Assembly (NCBI GenBank): GCA_022835595.1
Contig: BQUP01000001.1
Location: forward strand, 2,542,001 to 2,606,000
Length of the DNA stretch: 64,000 nt
Reading direction: 5' to 3'
Origin: Cystobasidium ongulense
Lineage: Eukaryota; Basidiomycota; Cystobasidiomycetes; Cystobasidiales; Cystobasidiaceae
Of the stretch, positions 24,101 through 36,124 are shown piece after piece. How positions within the stretch are numbered: the stretch's first letter is position 1; the number at the start of each line of letters is the position of its first letter. Position numbers and translations under genes: made by a program. The notes under the pieces are model-generated. The model was given only the letters and a program-made list of their open reading frames with translations, ran no database searches and was not told where the DNA came from.

Positions 24101-25276
24101 CTGCAGCATCTAGATATGTCAGATGCATCAGATTGCTTGGAGGGTGTATTGGGAAATGCTCACCAAACTAGATTGATGTATGCTCAAACCATTATTAGAC
24201 TCTTGTAGCACAATAGTCAATATCGCCTTTACTATTTGCAGGTTCACAGCGTCTGGAGTTGCGGTATTGCTGGTTGCCGCTTGCAATGCAGCGGCCGCTG
24301 GACCTGGTGGTGCTTCAATGAAGCAGTCGCAAATGGTATCGATGACAAGATCTGATAACTTCCTTGTATCCTCATCGGGCACATCGAGTTGTTCCGTTGA
24401 AGATGTAGGTCTGCCGTTGTGGACAGTCTCGTCGCCTTCTTCCTGTATACTTTCCGATTCCATGCTTGGCGGATTGAAGAAGCCATAACTGACAAGCTTG
24501 CCGATGGCATCTAGTGCTGTGATCATGATGGCATTGGTCTTTGTCTCGCATGCGAGTCTTAGGGGCTCAAAGACTTCTCTCCGCCTGTCTTCGCCTGTAT
24601 GCACGCTTGAAGATTGACTTGTAGGTGCTTTAAGGATGTCTAATGCGCGTTGTGCGGCTTCTTTGAGGGCAGGCGTACGACGGGCATCTTTGGAATTGAG
24701 GATGGTTTCGTATGCACTAACAACCAGAACGCCCTGAAGTAAAGGCTTCCTGCCAGCTGCACTCGTGGACGCTGTTCGTGTGGAATATGTGGAGGATGCT
24801 CTCGAAGGTCGCACTGGTGCAGCATTCGGACGCGCTGGAGAATCGGCAAGGGCGGCATGGCCGTTTGCTGTAGAGACAGTGTCCGAGTGAGGTCTTCCGT
24901 TCGCTTGAGCTGCATCAGCAGATGGAGCAGGCTCCTGTTGCGGTAGCTGTTGCTGCTGCTGGTCAACGTCCTTCTCTTGCTGACTTTCTGATAGCTCCAC
25001 GTCCTGGAATTGTGTTGTATCATCGACAGATACGCGCGCAGGTGCCTCTGTTGATTCGAGACTCTTGCTCGGTGTGGCTGGTGGAGCTACGTCGTTATTG
25101 TCATCCTCCAGCTCCACTTCCACCTGGTCTGCAGCTTCCTCAGTATTCACCGCCGCGTCTTGCGCTTCTTGATGCTCTTGCTGCGCGGGTTCGACGCTGT
25201 CCTCTAGGTCCACAGCAACATCCTGGACCGGCGACATCGCTTCAGGGTCTGGTGTCTGGCTACTGCTGTCTGCCAT
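18107..25276 (-). CDS. SEC7: Large Sec7-domain Arf guanine-nucleotide exchange factor (SEC7/BIG)
   Basis: This protein activates Arf1 at the trans-Golgi. Exons are 25276-24164, 24109-23568, 23531-23328, 23262-22989, 22931-22155, 22098-21974, 21915-21722, 21660-20859, 20798-20660, 20608-20420, 20361-20082, 20012-19670, 19609-19326, 19269-19066, 19005-18552, 18489-18272 and 18210-18107 (1,598 residues). Order: acidic Pro/Gln-rich N-terminus, DCB domain, HUS domain with the HUS box YINYDCD and [12 protein letters not shown], catalytic Sec7 domain ([11 protein letters not shown] ... [20 protein letters not shown], with the Glu finger in PGEAQKID; ending [19 protein letters not shown]), then the HDS1-4 region. 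The frame is intact through all 17 exons. An upstream in-frame ATG at 25309 is possible. Confidence 0.95.
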
Positions 25277-25587
25277 ACTGAGCACCTCGCCTGATCTTCT
25301 CGTCTTCACCTCGATAGCCTAACGATTCGCTCGATTGCAATAGGAACGATACAGAAAGACAGCCTACAAAGCGGCGTAAGATAACCGGGCTCGGAAACAG
25401 TCAGCCTCTCCAAGACCTCTATCGTCTTCAAAAGGACTTGCTGGCTGCTATCATCATTAAAGAATACTGCCTCGCATCGCAAAGCTGTATTTCAGGGAAC
25501 CCGGTGAATATCGCCAACATCAATCAGTAGCAGGTAGCCATTGGTTTAACCTCAGACGAGCTGAGCAAACCAACTCAGTCCACAACA

Positions 25588-26730
25588 ATGGAACAAGAGG
25601 CTGTAAAGGTAAGAGGCTCCGTCATCCAGCAAGTTGCGAGCTGTAACTTACCTCTATCCTACGTTGCCGATCAACCATCTTTAGAGCGAGCTCTACAGGA
25701 AGTTCATTACGGCTTGTCATATACTGCACAAGCACGAGGTAGTCGACGCATACGGGCACCTGTCAGTCAGGCATCCATACAAGCCTGATATTTTCATCAT
25801 GTCCCAATACGTTGCGCCTGGGTGAGCTGCTTTATGTTTCACGTGCCGAAAATAGCCCCACTGACTCTGTCATATGTGATTGACATAGGACCATAGCCAG
25901 CCGAGACGACCTTATTGAGTACTGGGTGGGAGATGCGAGTCCAGTTGAGTCAGTCTATGTCAGCCACGGGAAGCGGAAGACGTGGCTGGACTGACAGAAC
26001 CTCCCTTAGTCCAAAGGCCAAACCAGGCTATTCAGAACGATGCATTCATAGCGAGATCCTGAAGGCGTACCCAAGTATACAAGCTGTGGTCCATTCACAT
26101 ACCGAGGCAGTCACGCCTTACTCTTTCAATGGCGTTCCCCTGCGAGCATGTACCCACATGGCTGGTTTCTTGGGTGGTGAACCAGGTAACCCGGTATTTG
26201 TAACTTGTCAGTCTTTCGCGTACTTACATACAGCTTCGAATTGTCTCCAGTTCCTGTGTGGGATATACAATCTGCCTACCAAGAGGGTGATGTTCAAAAC
26301 ATGCTCGTTTCCAGTACGCGTCTTGGGAAGTCGCTGGCCGAAGTTTTCAGCATCAGCAAGTCAGACGTGTCCGATAAGACTGTCGTACTGATGTGGGTAC
26401 ACTTTGTGTCCCCCAAATTCCCATCACTTACGCCCTTTTTGCAGGCGAGGGCATGGTCTGACAGTTGTGGCTGAACGTATCGAAGACGTTGTTATGAGAT
26501 GTATTTACACTCTTAACAATGCCAAAATGCAGACTTCCGCCCTACTCGCACAAAGCGCCTACCTGGCATCAGTGTCCGAGGAAGAACGAAATCAGATAGG
26601 TGGTCTTGCTTTCCTCAGTTCGAGAGAAGCGAAAGATGCTGGATCGATGAATCAGAATACCGTCATGAGACCTTGGAAGCTTTGGTGCAGAGAAGTAGAG
26701 GCCGATCCATTATACGTGAATTATGGTTGA
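25588..26730 (+). CDS. Class II aldolase/adducin-family protein
   Basis: Exons are 25588-25608, 25685-25821, 25889-25948, 26010-26185, 26251-26392 and 26445-26730, giving 273 residues. The fold is the class II aldolase/adducin head: FITACHILHKHEVVDAYGHL, RDDLIEYWVGDASPVD, SERCIHSEILKAYP, VVHSHTEAV with the HxH metal ligands, and MRGHG supplying the third His. The family includes fuculose- and ribulose-phosphate aldolases and epimerases; the substrate cannot be read here. Exon 1 encodes only seven residues. The third intron uses a weak GTCAGT donor, chosen because it gives the expected SPVDPKAKPGYSER junction. The gene is divergent from SEC7 (311 bp). Confidence 0.88.
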
Positions 26731-27062
26731 TTACGTGAACTGTGAGAGGTAGTAGCATAGTGTTTGAGATGTAGCTTCGGCTATCGAAGACGGCAAAACT
26801 GCCATCTGCCGACATAATCTCCAGAAACATGTAGCTTGACCTGAGCAGATGAGGATAATTGGTGCTTGAACACGGCAGTCTTCAGTGCTCCCTTGTTGTG
26901 CTCGTAAAGCAAGTCAGAAGCGCCAGAAAGAAAGCTTCTGCGAAATTGAGCTTCGATCATTTTGCTGTGAACCTTGGAGCCCGCTGTTCTTGCTTGAGGG
27001 AGTACCCAACATCCGAACAGACCTGCGTAGCTCTAAAGCTTGCAGAACAGTCTCTCTACACG
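26731..27062. other. Short intergenic/promoter region of NOP56
   Basis: About 330 bp carry the end of the aldolase transcript and the NOP56 promoter. I see no further gene. Confidence 0.5.
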
Positions 27063-29255
27063 ATGGCGACACACCTGCTCTTCGAGTCCGCTGTCGGCTA
27101 TGCGCTCTTCTCGTGAGTGCCCGCTTCTAGAGAGCTTGCAGAAAATTGCAATCGTGCATAGCGAAAGGGAGCAGCAGAGGATGGAGGAACGATACGAGAG
27201 CATCATGGCTGATTGAGGTTGTGTTCGTGTGTGCTATGCTACCATGATACAGATGCCAGATGGCAGAGGAAATCGGCCAACGAAGCAAAGCTGTTCAAGA
27301 CCAGATTGCAGACTTAGGCACTTTTGGAAAAATGGTCAAGCTCGTCAGCTTCGTTCCGTTCAGGTGAGTTGCGGCCAGACTGCGATAGACAGACTGTACC
27401 TGTGCCTTTGGCTGACACATGATACTCTGCTCTCTTCAGAGATGCTGCTCATGCTCTTGAAAACGCGAACGATGTGTCCGAAGGTGAGAATCCAGCAACA
27501 TTGCGTGAAAGTCAGCCGCTTCTCCTGCAACTGCTGACATGCATAAATCACCTGCACAGGCATTGTCAACGACCATCTCAAGTCACTTTTGGAGCTCAAC
27601 CTTCCCGCAAAGAAGGCTGGTGTCGTTCTCGGTGTTTCCGACCGTCAGCTAGCCACCAGCATCAAATCTACGCTCAACATTGCGTGCGACGCATCGGAAC
27701 GCTCTCTCGAACTTATCAGAGGCATCCGTCTGCATGCCGAAAAGCTACTCAAAGGTCTCGAGATGGGAGATGTCGGAAGATCTCAACTCGGTCTTGGACA
27801 TGCGTACTCTCGAGGAAAAGTGAAGTTCAACGTCAACCGATCCGACAATATGATTATCCAAGCTATTGCAATGCTCGACCAGCTTGACAAGGACGTCAAT
27901 ACCTTCGCCATGCGAGTACGTGAATGGTACGGATGGCACTTTCCCGAGCTTGTCAAGATCGTCAATGACAACTACCAGTACGCTAAATGTGTAGTCCTCA
28001 TCCAAGACAAGAACTGCCTTCGTGACAAGAGCAAGGAGGAAGACCTTATTTCCGGTCTTTCCGATATTCTAGACGACGACTCCGTACGAGCCAAGAATGT
28101 CATTGATGCCGGAAGAGCAAGTATGGGAAGTGACATAGCTCCTATTGATTTGACAAATGTCATCAACTTTGCCGAAAGAGTCATCTCCATTTTCGCATAC
28201 CGCAAATCTCTACAGACATACCTCAACGAGAAGATGTCACTTGTTGCCCCTAACTTGGCAAGCTTGATTGGAGATGTAGTCGGTGCTAGACTTATCAGTC
28301 ATGCTGGATCTTTGACAAACTTGTCGAAATACCCTGCCAGTACAGTTCAAATTTTGGGTGCCGAAAAGGCTCTCTTCAGAGCTTTAAAGACAAAGGGTAA
28401 TACACCCAAGTATGGTTTGATCTACAACGTGAGTCAAAAGGAGATGATTATGTCTCATACAGTTGGAACTGACTCTCCATGATGGTTTCTAGAGTACCTT
28501 CATTGGCCGAGCTGCATCCAAGAACAAGGGCCGCATTTCGCGCTTCCTTGCCAATAAGTGCTCCATTGCTTCCAGAATCGACTGCTTCTCGGGTGAGGAA
28601 CAGCCCAACATCCATAAAATTAAGAGCTTTTTCCCTAACAGTGTGTAATTGATATTTCGCAGAGACCCCAACTACCAAGTTCGGTGAAGCTTTAAAAAAC
28701 CAGGTCGAGGAACGCTTAGCCTTTTATCAGACTGGCTCTCAACCCACCAAGAACTCTGCTGCTATGCAAACAGTCATCGAGACACTCCGTTCGCAGGGAG
28801 AAGATGGTGCAGTTGTTGAAGTTGCCGAAATAGGCGAGACAAGCAAGAGCAGCAAAAAGGACAAGAAGAGCAAGAAGCGCAAATCCGAGGCAGTCGATGG
28901 TGGTGATGTCACAATGGAAGGAATCATCAAGAATGACGAAGAGGTAGCTTTGGATGCCAAGGAGAAGAAGTCCAAGAAAAGCAAAAAGAGCAAGACTAGC
29001 GATGATGTCCCTTCTGCCCCTCTATCGGCTGCTCCCCCCGCTACCGTAGACGCCGAGGAGAGTATGGCTCTAGATAGCGAGAGCAAAAAGGACAAGAAGA
29101 AGAAGAGAAAGTCAGAGGCTGCTCAGGCTATTGTTGGTGAAAGCAGCGTTGCTGATATGACAGTCGATGCTTCAGAGGTGGACATGAGCGTCAGCAAGAA
29201 GGACAAGAAGAAGAAGGAGAAGAAGGAGAAGAGAAAGTCAGAGGTCGCTGCATAG
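27063..29255 (+). CDS. NOP56: Nucleolar protein 56, box C/D snoRNP core
   Basis: Exons are 27063-27112, 27253-27363, 27440-27483, 27560-28428, 28493-28592 and 28663-29255, giving 588 residues. Nop56 joins Nop58, fibrillarin and Snu13 in C/D snoRNPs that 2'-O-methylate rRNA. Visible parts: NOP5NT domain ([16 protein letters not shown]), NOSIC coiled coil (residues about 160-300) and Nop domain ([28 protein letters not shown] ... YNSTFIGRA). The tail has Lys-rich [12 protein letters not shown]-type repeats alternating with acidic patches, normal for Nop56/58. The first intron is long (140 nt); animal homologues host snoRNAs in introns, but I see no convincing C and D boxes here. Confidence 0.97.
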
Positions 29256-29949
29256 TGTCTCAGGATGCTTGACCTTTTCGCTTTCTGTTGCTGTATCGTC
29301 TGCCCATTCCCATTCTTTCAGCACTTTCCTATCGCTTGTTCTTTCTTGTTTCCTCTCGTCAGTGACTGGCCTTCCTGATGTACGCCAGTAGGAGCACTGT
29401 TTCCTTCGCTGTATACTGCTGTAATTTCATATCTAACATATCAGCTTTCCGAGTCAATAGTCCAGGCTCTCTACCTTGCGAACGTTGGAAGTCGGTCTCT
29501 GCTGCTTTCTTTCTTTTTTCGGCCAACTTGCAATCGGACCGACTTTCGGCCGACTCTCGGAAGACTAAGATTGGGACTAGAAAAGAGAGCTCACCCACGG
29601 TACTCGCACCATTTCAAGCACGACTCCTGTTCTCTCCTCGTCGAGTCGCGTCTCCTTCCTCCTGGCCATCCCTGGGCACGATTGGTCTGCCGACAGGGGA
29701 AGGACGACTGGAATGTCTGCTCTGAGGAGAGACGATAAAACGAGATTGTTCTCTTCAGCAAAGACCTTCTCTTCTCTTCTCTTCTCATTTCCATTGCATT
29801 CTATTAACCCTTCTCTACTTTCTCTACTTTCACTGCTGCTTATTCCTTCACTTTTCTAGTATATACACGCCAGGCACACTTTCGTTCATCCGTACATTTC
29901 TCCACCGTCAGACAGGTCTACTTCTACACTTCACAATTTTCACTCCAAT
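29256..29949 (+). promoter_or_regulatory. Intergenic region with CT-rich promoter of the secreted-protein gene
   Basis: A pyrimidine run of CTTCT/CTCTT repeats (about 29765-29788, then more CT-rich sequence to about 29830) and a TATATA-like string near 29861 lie roughly 90-185 bp before the ATG at 29950. Long CT tracts ahead of the start are typical of strongly expressed filamentous-fungal genes. No gene is seen in the 700 bp. Confidence 0.5.
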
Positions 29950-31776
29950 ATGTTATCGAAGCTCCCTGTAGCCTTGCTCGCCGCCCTGTCACTCTCTTCC
30001 TTCGTCGGCGCCGCACCCGCCCCAGTCCTCGAGAAGCGTGTGTCCCTAGGCACACCTACCGACGGGTGCAAAGTCGGTCATTACAAAGTAGGAGGTTTAT
30101 GTGCACCCATAAATGCATGCCTCTTTGCTTCTCTAGGCGGACTGCTCAGGACTACACTCGACCTTGGCTCCCTCGGTGTGGCGAAACTCGACCTGGGCAA
30201 GGTGCTTGATCTTACGACCAACACTTGTATCTCCATCGACTCGTGCTTGACTGTGAAGAGTAGCACCGTCGTATCTCAAAGTGTCGCTGGTATTCTTGGC
30301 ATTCAAGTCTGCAAGCGTCCCACATGCCCATCCTTGACTGTCTTGGTAAGTCATATCTGGTCACATCTCTCTTATTCCTCCTCATAATTGACCTGACCAT
30401 GCCTTCTCTACACCTTCCTACTCCTACAGAATATCAACACTGGTCTCTGCGAATGCCCTTCAGACTCTATCTGGTCCAACGGTGACAAGAAGACCTGCAT
30501 CAAGAGGACTGCCTGCAATTCCCTCCTGAACAACATTGTGGATGGCGTTTGCCTTCCGAAGATTTGCGTTGGCGGAAAGGTTCTGCTTACCTCTGCTTCG
30601 GATAAGGCTTTGGTGAGTGTTGACGCTTTGATAGTCCAGGGGCCACCTTTATGTCAGTGCTCACTCGTTGACAAACCCTCTCATCCAGACCGCTCGCATT
30701 GGCACGTGCATTGATCTCAGCCTTTGCGGCCTCATCGGAGTCCACGACTCGAATAAGAATACCTGCAAGCAGAAATCATGCAGCAAAGGACACGTACTGG
30801 TGCGGTACCTTCTCGTCTATCTCCTCGTTTCCGACGTCTTGCTAATTATTCTTGTATTTACCTCAGAACGTCGATACTGGTGCCTGCGAATGCCCAACTG
30901 CTAAAGGCTACCTCCTCAGTGGCATCAACGCCGACATCTGCATCAAAGCTTCATCTTGCTCAAAGTCGGCCAACAATATTGTCGGGAATCTTTGCGTACC
31001 CAAGGTCTGCGCTAGTGGGCAAGTCTTGCTCGGCTCCGCTACTCACAAGTCATTGGTGAGCGAGCCGCTTGGCATCGTGTTTGGCCAAGTAGCTCAGAAT
31101 TAACGTCCCTGTACCTTCTCAGCTCGCTCAAGTCGGCCTCTGCATCGACATCGGTAGGTGCAATCTCATCGGATCAATCGATTCCAAGACTGGTGTCTGC
31201 CACCAGAAGAAATGCAGCTCTGACAAGATTCTTGTAAGCCTATAATCTTTCTTCTGCACAGAGTGAGTGACGCAAAACTGAGCCTTCTCGGCTGTCACAG
31301 AATGTCGATAATGGTCTTTGCGTCTGTGCACCCGGTCAACTCATTCACTCGGTTACGAACCTTTGCATCAACGTCGACACGTGCAACTCTCTCTTGAATG
31401 ATATTGTTGGTGGTCTATGCAAGCCAAAGACATGCTCCGGCACCTTGGTACTCGTAAGTTCTTTCTGCTCATCAGTCTTTGTGAGATCAGCGTAGCTGAT
31501 TTATGGGAAAATCCAATTCAGAACTCTTCCGGTCTTTGCGTTTGCCCAGTTGGACACGTCCTGAACAAGGTTATCAACTCGTGCATCTCCGTTGACTTGT
31601 GCTTATCACACCAGAATGGAGTGTGCAATGTGCTCAGAGGTACACTGGGAGGTGTAGGTCACCTCTTGGGAGGAGTCGGCGCCGCGGTAGGAGGCGTAGG
31701 TCACGTCGTGGCAGGCGTAGGTGCCTCAGTTGGCGCAGCTGTCGACGCGGCTGTCAAGGTCAAGATTGGAGCATAA
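29950..31776 (+). CDS. Secreted cysteine-rich protein built from alternating exon modules
   Basis: Exons are 29950-30345, 30430-30612, 30689-30799, 30867-31055, 31123-31233, 31301-31453 and 31522-31776, giving 465 residues. A signal peptide (MLSKLPVALLAALSLSSFVGA) is followed by a Kex2-type site, VLEKR. All six introns are phase 0. Exons 2, 4, 6 and 7 begin N-x-(D/N/S)-x-G-x-C-x-C and carry a six-Cys module ending P-K-x-C...VL. Exons 3 and 5 (111 nt each) encode a four-Cys module, G-x-CID-x3-C-x-LIG ... KxCS. The C-terminus is a Gly/Val/Ala repeat (GGVGHLLGGVGAAVGGVG). I do not recognise the family. Disulfide-rich, extracellular or wall-associated location is inferred; it could be an adhesin, wall protein or effector. 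Confidence 0.85.
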
Positions 31777-32273
31777 GCCTCCCGGATCTGCTGGCTCTTG
31801 TATCTCGTCATATTACGTCTTTAAAACACCTCCTTCACCCTCCTCTTCCTTAATAGATTGTCCTGAGTTTTAGCTTCTCATCCTTTATATACTGTTCTTA
31901 CATGGGATCCTGGATGCATGTCATGTCATATTGTCGTTTGCAAAAATCATTTACTTCGTTGTATTTAGCATTTCCTATATACTGGGTCCTCATTTTGGAG
32001 AAGCAATGCAGTAGCGTCTTTTAAGCGCTCTCACTGCGAACTTTTAGTTATACTTGGGGACTTTGGCCTCGATATCTCATACGAGTGGGGCACTGATCTA
32101 TTCCAGATAGATGGTACGTGGGGTATCTACGGAAGGATAGTAGGTCTACTTCGAACTACATTTGGAGTGTCCATCCACAGAATGATAGTCTATTCGATTT
32201 TACTGCTTTACGGACGTACTGATCACTGTTTATTTTCTATCTGATCTAACTTAGATTAGAGCAATGGACGAGA
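31777..32273. other. Intergenic region between converging genes
   Basis: AT-rich 3' flanks of the secreted-protein gene and of SND2. No gene is visible. Confidence 0.6.
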
Positions 32274-32982
32274 CTATCGCTGGGACATTTGAACTCTCTT
32301 ATCACCCTTTTCATATCTAGCTTGAATTTTCTGCTGTCTTTTAGACATGCCATCTGTGTTTGTTCTGGAAGACGAGACTGGGGCCGCTGGTGCCTTTGCT
32401 GAGCCTGATGAGCGGAAGATATAAGGTGAAGCTAGCTTGAAGATCTTGTATGCTGCGAAAGCTGGGATCTATGAGGGAGATTGGTTGTGAGCGTCAGAAG
32501 CAGAATGAGAGGTGAGTGTGGCAAAGGCTGGTTTGTGTTATGCAATGAAACCTACAGAAGCGTATAACCACCATCCTCGACTCCAAACACAGCCTATTAT
32601 TTGAGTAGCCCAAGTTACGAATACGATGTCCATCATGTATTGCGTCAGTCCAGCTTGAGATAGATCATCGCCTGGCGAGATTAGAGCGCCAGTAGGGGAG
32701 AAACGCGGTCTGCCCATTGACATGAGCTGGAAGGTGAGGAAGAGCGAGGGCAGCGAGGTGAGAGCGTAGAGCATGGCATGCGGGCGTGTGCGTTGCGACT
32801 GGAAGAAGAAGAAGAGCAGGAGTTGCAGACCCTGGTGGGGAGTGACTTCAGTATGCAAGTCCAAATCATACATGGTTGCATGCATGTTCCACGCTCACCT
32901 GCGTCGTTGCAGTGCCGTATTTGAGCAGCGTGAGGGTGCCCGCATTCTCAGCGGCGACTCTCTTGTCGCTCTTGTTTGCCAT
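32274..32982 (-). CDS. SND2: SND2/TMEM208 family ER-targeting protein
   Basis: Exons are 32982-32899, 32831-32556 and 32468-32274, giving 184 residues. Snd2/TMEM208 belongs to the SRP-independent ER-targeting route. The N-terminus reads MANKSDKRVAAENAGTLTLL. Hydrophobic helices follow (LQLLLFFFFQ; LYALTSLPSLFLTFQLMSMG; MMDIVFVTWATQIIGCVWSRGWWLYASIPAFAAYKIF), then the basic tail KRQQKIQARYEKGDKR typical of TMEM208. Length matches the family (about 170-185). Without the last intron the frame would stop at 32538 after VGFIA; splicing gives the conserved IPAFAAYK segment, so I prefer it. The gene is divergent from ENP2 (139 bp). Confidence 0.9.
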
Positions 32983-33121
32983 ATTTGAGGAAGCGTGTAT
33001 GTTGTGTGCGCGTTGTCCGGTTGAAAGAGAGAAAGAGCAGCCATCCTCTACATTTACCTTCTTCGCCTTGATCCATGTGGCGCTCTCTTTACTCCCAACG
33101 CAGCTTCCAGATAGTCCGAGC

Positions 33122-35956
33122 ATGGTCGTCAACTTGGCCTCCACAGGCTCCAATGTAGGCCTCAGTGCTCTTCACTCCACCTCCGCCGCTCTCATGCTAA
33201 TCGCTGCACCTCTTCCAGGCTCGCTGCTACATTGTCAACGGCGGCGGCCAAAATGTGCCAGACTGGCTCGCAGCAAAGAAGAAGGGCGACCGGCGGCGGC
33301 GGGGCAAAGTAGAAGACGGACAAGGAATGCGCTTGATTCAGGTGAGTGACCATGTCTACTTGCCTACCCAAGGCTTCGTGGAAAATACTGCTTGAATACT
33401 GAAAATACGGCTCTCCGATCACGTTTTTCTGCGTGGCCACAATTCTACATAGGACTTTGAATTCCCAGAGGCAAGTAACAAGATAAAGACTACTCGAGAT
33501 GGGCAATACTGTCTTGTTACAGGAGTCTATAAGCCTCGCTTGAGAATCTACGATCTCTTGGAATTGGGAATGAAAAGTGAACGAGTGACAGATTCGGAAA
33601 ATGTAGATTTCTTGATTCTGTCTGATGACTGGTCAAAGACACTTCACCTGCAAGCGGATAGAAGCGTTTCAGTTCATACAGCGTCTTCAGTCTTTTACTC
33701 TACCCGCATACCGACGCAAGGTCGTAGTCTGGCGTATCATTTTCCTTCGTGCGACGCTATAATCGGTGCCACTGGATCTCAAGTATTTCGCCTCAACTTG
33801 GACCAAGGGCGATACCTGAATCCATTCGAATTAAGCGCATCGGTTGCTGGAGTTAATGCAGTCGATGTAAATCCTGCCCATGGTCTTGTGGCTTGTGGCA
33901 CAGAGGGAGATGGCACAGCTGGCACAGTCGAGTTCTTCGATCCTAGAAGCAGAACAAGAGCTGGTATCCTCAATCTACCTGTCGAACAGCTCACAGGTGC
34001 CACTTCCTTCTCAGGCGATTCATACGCCGAACCTGTTTCCGTCACTTCTCTATCCTCCCGCATAGACGGCCTTAATATCGCCGTTGGCACGTCGACTGGA
34101 CATACCCTGCTCTATGATCTCCGTTCTTCTCATCCATTTACCGTCAAGGACCAAGGCTACGGTTTACCAATCAAGGCCATCGAATGGTGCTACTCTGGCG
34201 GTGCAGACAGTAATAATGACATGAACGAAGGTAGTCTAGGTCTGTTAGCTACGGTAGATAGCAAAGTACTGAAAGTATGGGGATCGCAATCTGGCGATAA
34301 TCTCATTTCTATCAATCCTCCGAACGATATCAACGATCTTCACGTCTATCCTGGAAGCGGCCTTGTCATGCTTGCTAACGAAGCTAGCCCAGTCACAGCA
34401 TATTATGTACCACAACTAGGCAATGCACCGAAATGGTGTAGATTCTTGGACAATATGACGGAAGAATTGGAGGAGGATACTGTCGAGACTATTTATCAAG
34501 ACTACAAGTTTGTTAATCGAGAAGAACTACGAAGGTACGTCTGCTTGCTTGACCGCAATCAGAAAATCACCTTCTTGCGCTCATTATTCTTATCTCACTA
34601 TACAGTCTCGGCATGGACCACCTCATCGGAACAGAGAATCTCAAACCATATATGCACGGATTCTTTGTCGACCTTCGTCTATATACCAAAGCGCGAGCTA
34701 TCGCAAATCCCTTTGCATACGCCGAATATAGAGATCGTCTCATCCGAGAGAAGCTCGAAAAAGAAAGAGAATCACGTATTCGCGGCGCTTCAAATAATAA
34801 ACGTATATTACAATTGGAGAAACAAGCTAAAGAATCAGCTAAACTTGTGGAGAAAGCTAAAGTCAATAAAGATCTGGCTGAAAGGATCAGACTCAAGGAA
34901 GAAAAGGAAGAGCAATTGCGTGTTAGGAGAGAGAATTACAAGAATGCTAAAGCTGCTGCTAAAGATGGTGTTCCTGCTGTTGCAGATGGAGAAGAGCCGG
35001 AAGAAAATGAAGAAGAAGAGGACGAAAGCGAAGCAGACTCGGAAGAAGAAGTCATACCCGATGATCAGAAGAAGCCTTCTATTCTACGCGATGCACGTTT
35101 CAAGGATCTCTTTGCGAATCCAGAATTCGAGGTTGATGAAGACTCGCTTGAATTCGCTATGCTTAATCCTTCTTCTGTTCCCACGTCCCGAAAACCCAAG
35201 GACAAGCAGACCATTGACCGCGTTACTGCGAGTGATCTTATGGATGAAGATGAAGAGGATATCGAAGAGGATGCTTCAGACAGCGGAGATTCAGATAGCA
35301 GTGTGGATGAGGGTGATCTTGGACAGTACGATCCTCGTATGGGCAAGAATGCTACACTCACACGAAGAGGAGAAGTCGACGCTCGTACAGGAAAGCGTAA
35401 AGCTCCCAACCAAATGCGAGAAATTCAAGCTGTTCGAGCGGCTCGTCAAGCAAAGAAGGAAGGTTACCCGTCATCCGAAGGGCGAAGGCCTCGTATGGTC
35501 ATTGATGGCGAGGATGCAGAGAATACTACTCGTACGCTCGGCCAACGTCTGCATGGAGAAGGCTCATCAAGCAAGAACAATGAGAGACAAGGCCGCTCAA
35601 CAATGCGTGGTTCGCAGCAAAGTGCTGGTACAGAAGTCGCACGCGCCTTACCGGGCGGAGGAATGGAATACACCTTTGTGCCCACTACGACGGCAGACCA
35701 AGATGCTCGAGATGAGAGACGCGCTCTACTCAAAGCTAAAGGCAAAGCTAATCCGGAAGAAACAAGCATCACAGAAAGACAAGCTAAAGCAACTCTCAAA
35801 GCTGGTAAATTTGCTGCTGGATTGGAAAAGGCCGATAGTTCTGCTATGTTGAACGCTAGAGCTAATTTGAGCATGAATGAAGACGACAGATCGGGTAGAA
35901 AGGGAATGAGAAGAGATGTTAGAAGTGCAAGTAGGAATAAGACGAGATACCTTTAG
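33122..35956 (+). CDS. ENP2: NOL10/Enp2 WD-repeat ribosome-biogenesis factor
   Basis: Exons are 33122-33154, 33219-33341, 33453-34534 and 34606-35956, giving 862 residues. Enp2/NOL10 is an essential nucleolar component of the small-subunit processome. Family hallmarks are NVPDWLAAKKK, LIQDFEFPEASNKIK, DGQYCLVTGVYKPRLRIYD, ILSDDWSKTLHLQADRS, RIPTQGRSLAYHFPSCDAI, VFRLNLDQGRYLNPF, SLGMDHLIGTENLKPYMHGFF and EKERESRIRG. A seven-blade WD propeller occupies about residues 50-380. The C-terminal half is Lys/Glu/Asp-rich and includes a DARFKDLFANPEFEVDEDS motif. Exon 1 codes only eleven residues. A second frame stays open across intron 3 and much of exon 4 (see findings). Confidence 0.96.
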
Positions 35957-36124
35957 TCACCTAGCTTTATGAGATTGTGTACAAGCATTGGGCTTAGCGA
36001 AATGTGTAATGTTGTTGCAACTATCATTTTTATAACTCTTACAGCTGTCTTCTGAGATACTAAGTACAAGCATGTTGCGACTGACGTTCAATCAAAACCA
36101 CTAGTCTGCGGACGGGATTAGAAA

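Noticed and set aside
27113-27252. snoRNA hosted in the long first intron of NOP56
   Set aside because: Animal NOP56 introns host C/D snoRNAs, but no C box (RTGATGA) paired with a D box (CTGA) and terminal stem could be found here or in the other introns.
32538-32555. Unspliced ending VGFIA for SND2
   Set aside because: Splicing at 32555 instead yields IPAFAAYKIF and a basic tail as in TMEM208 proteins, at the right total length.
14191-32982. Functional cluster of ER-targeting genes (SRP101 and SND2 in one window)
   Set aside because: They lie about 15 kb apart with unrelated housekeeping genes between them; chance linkage explains it.
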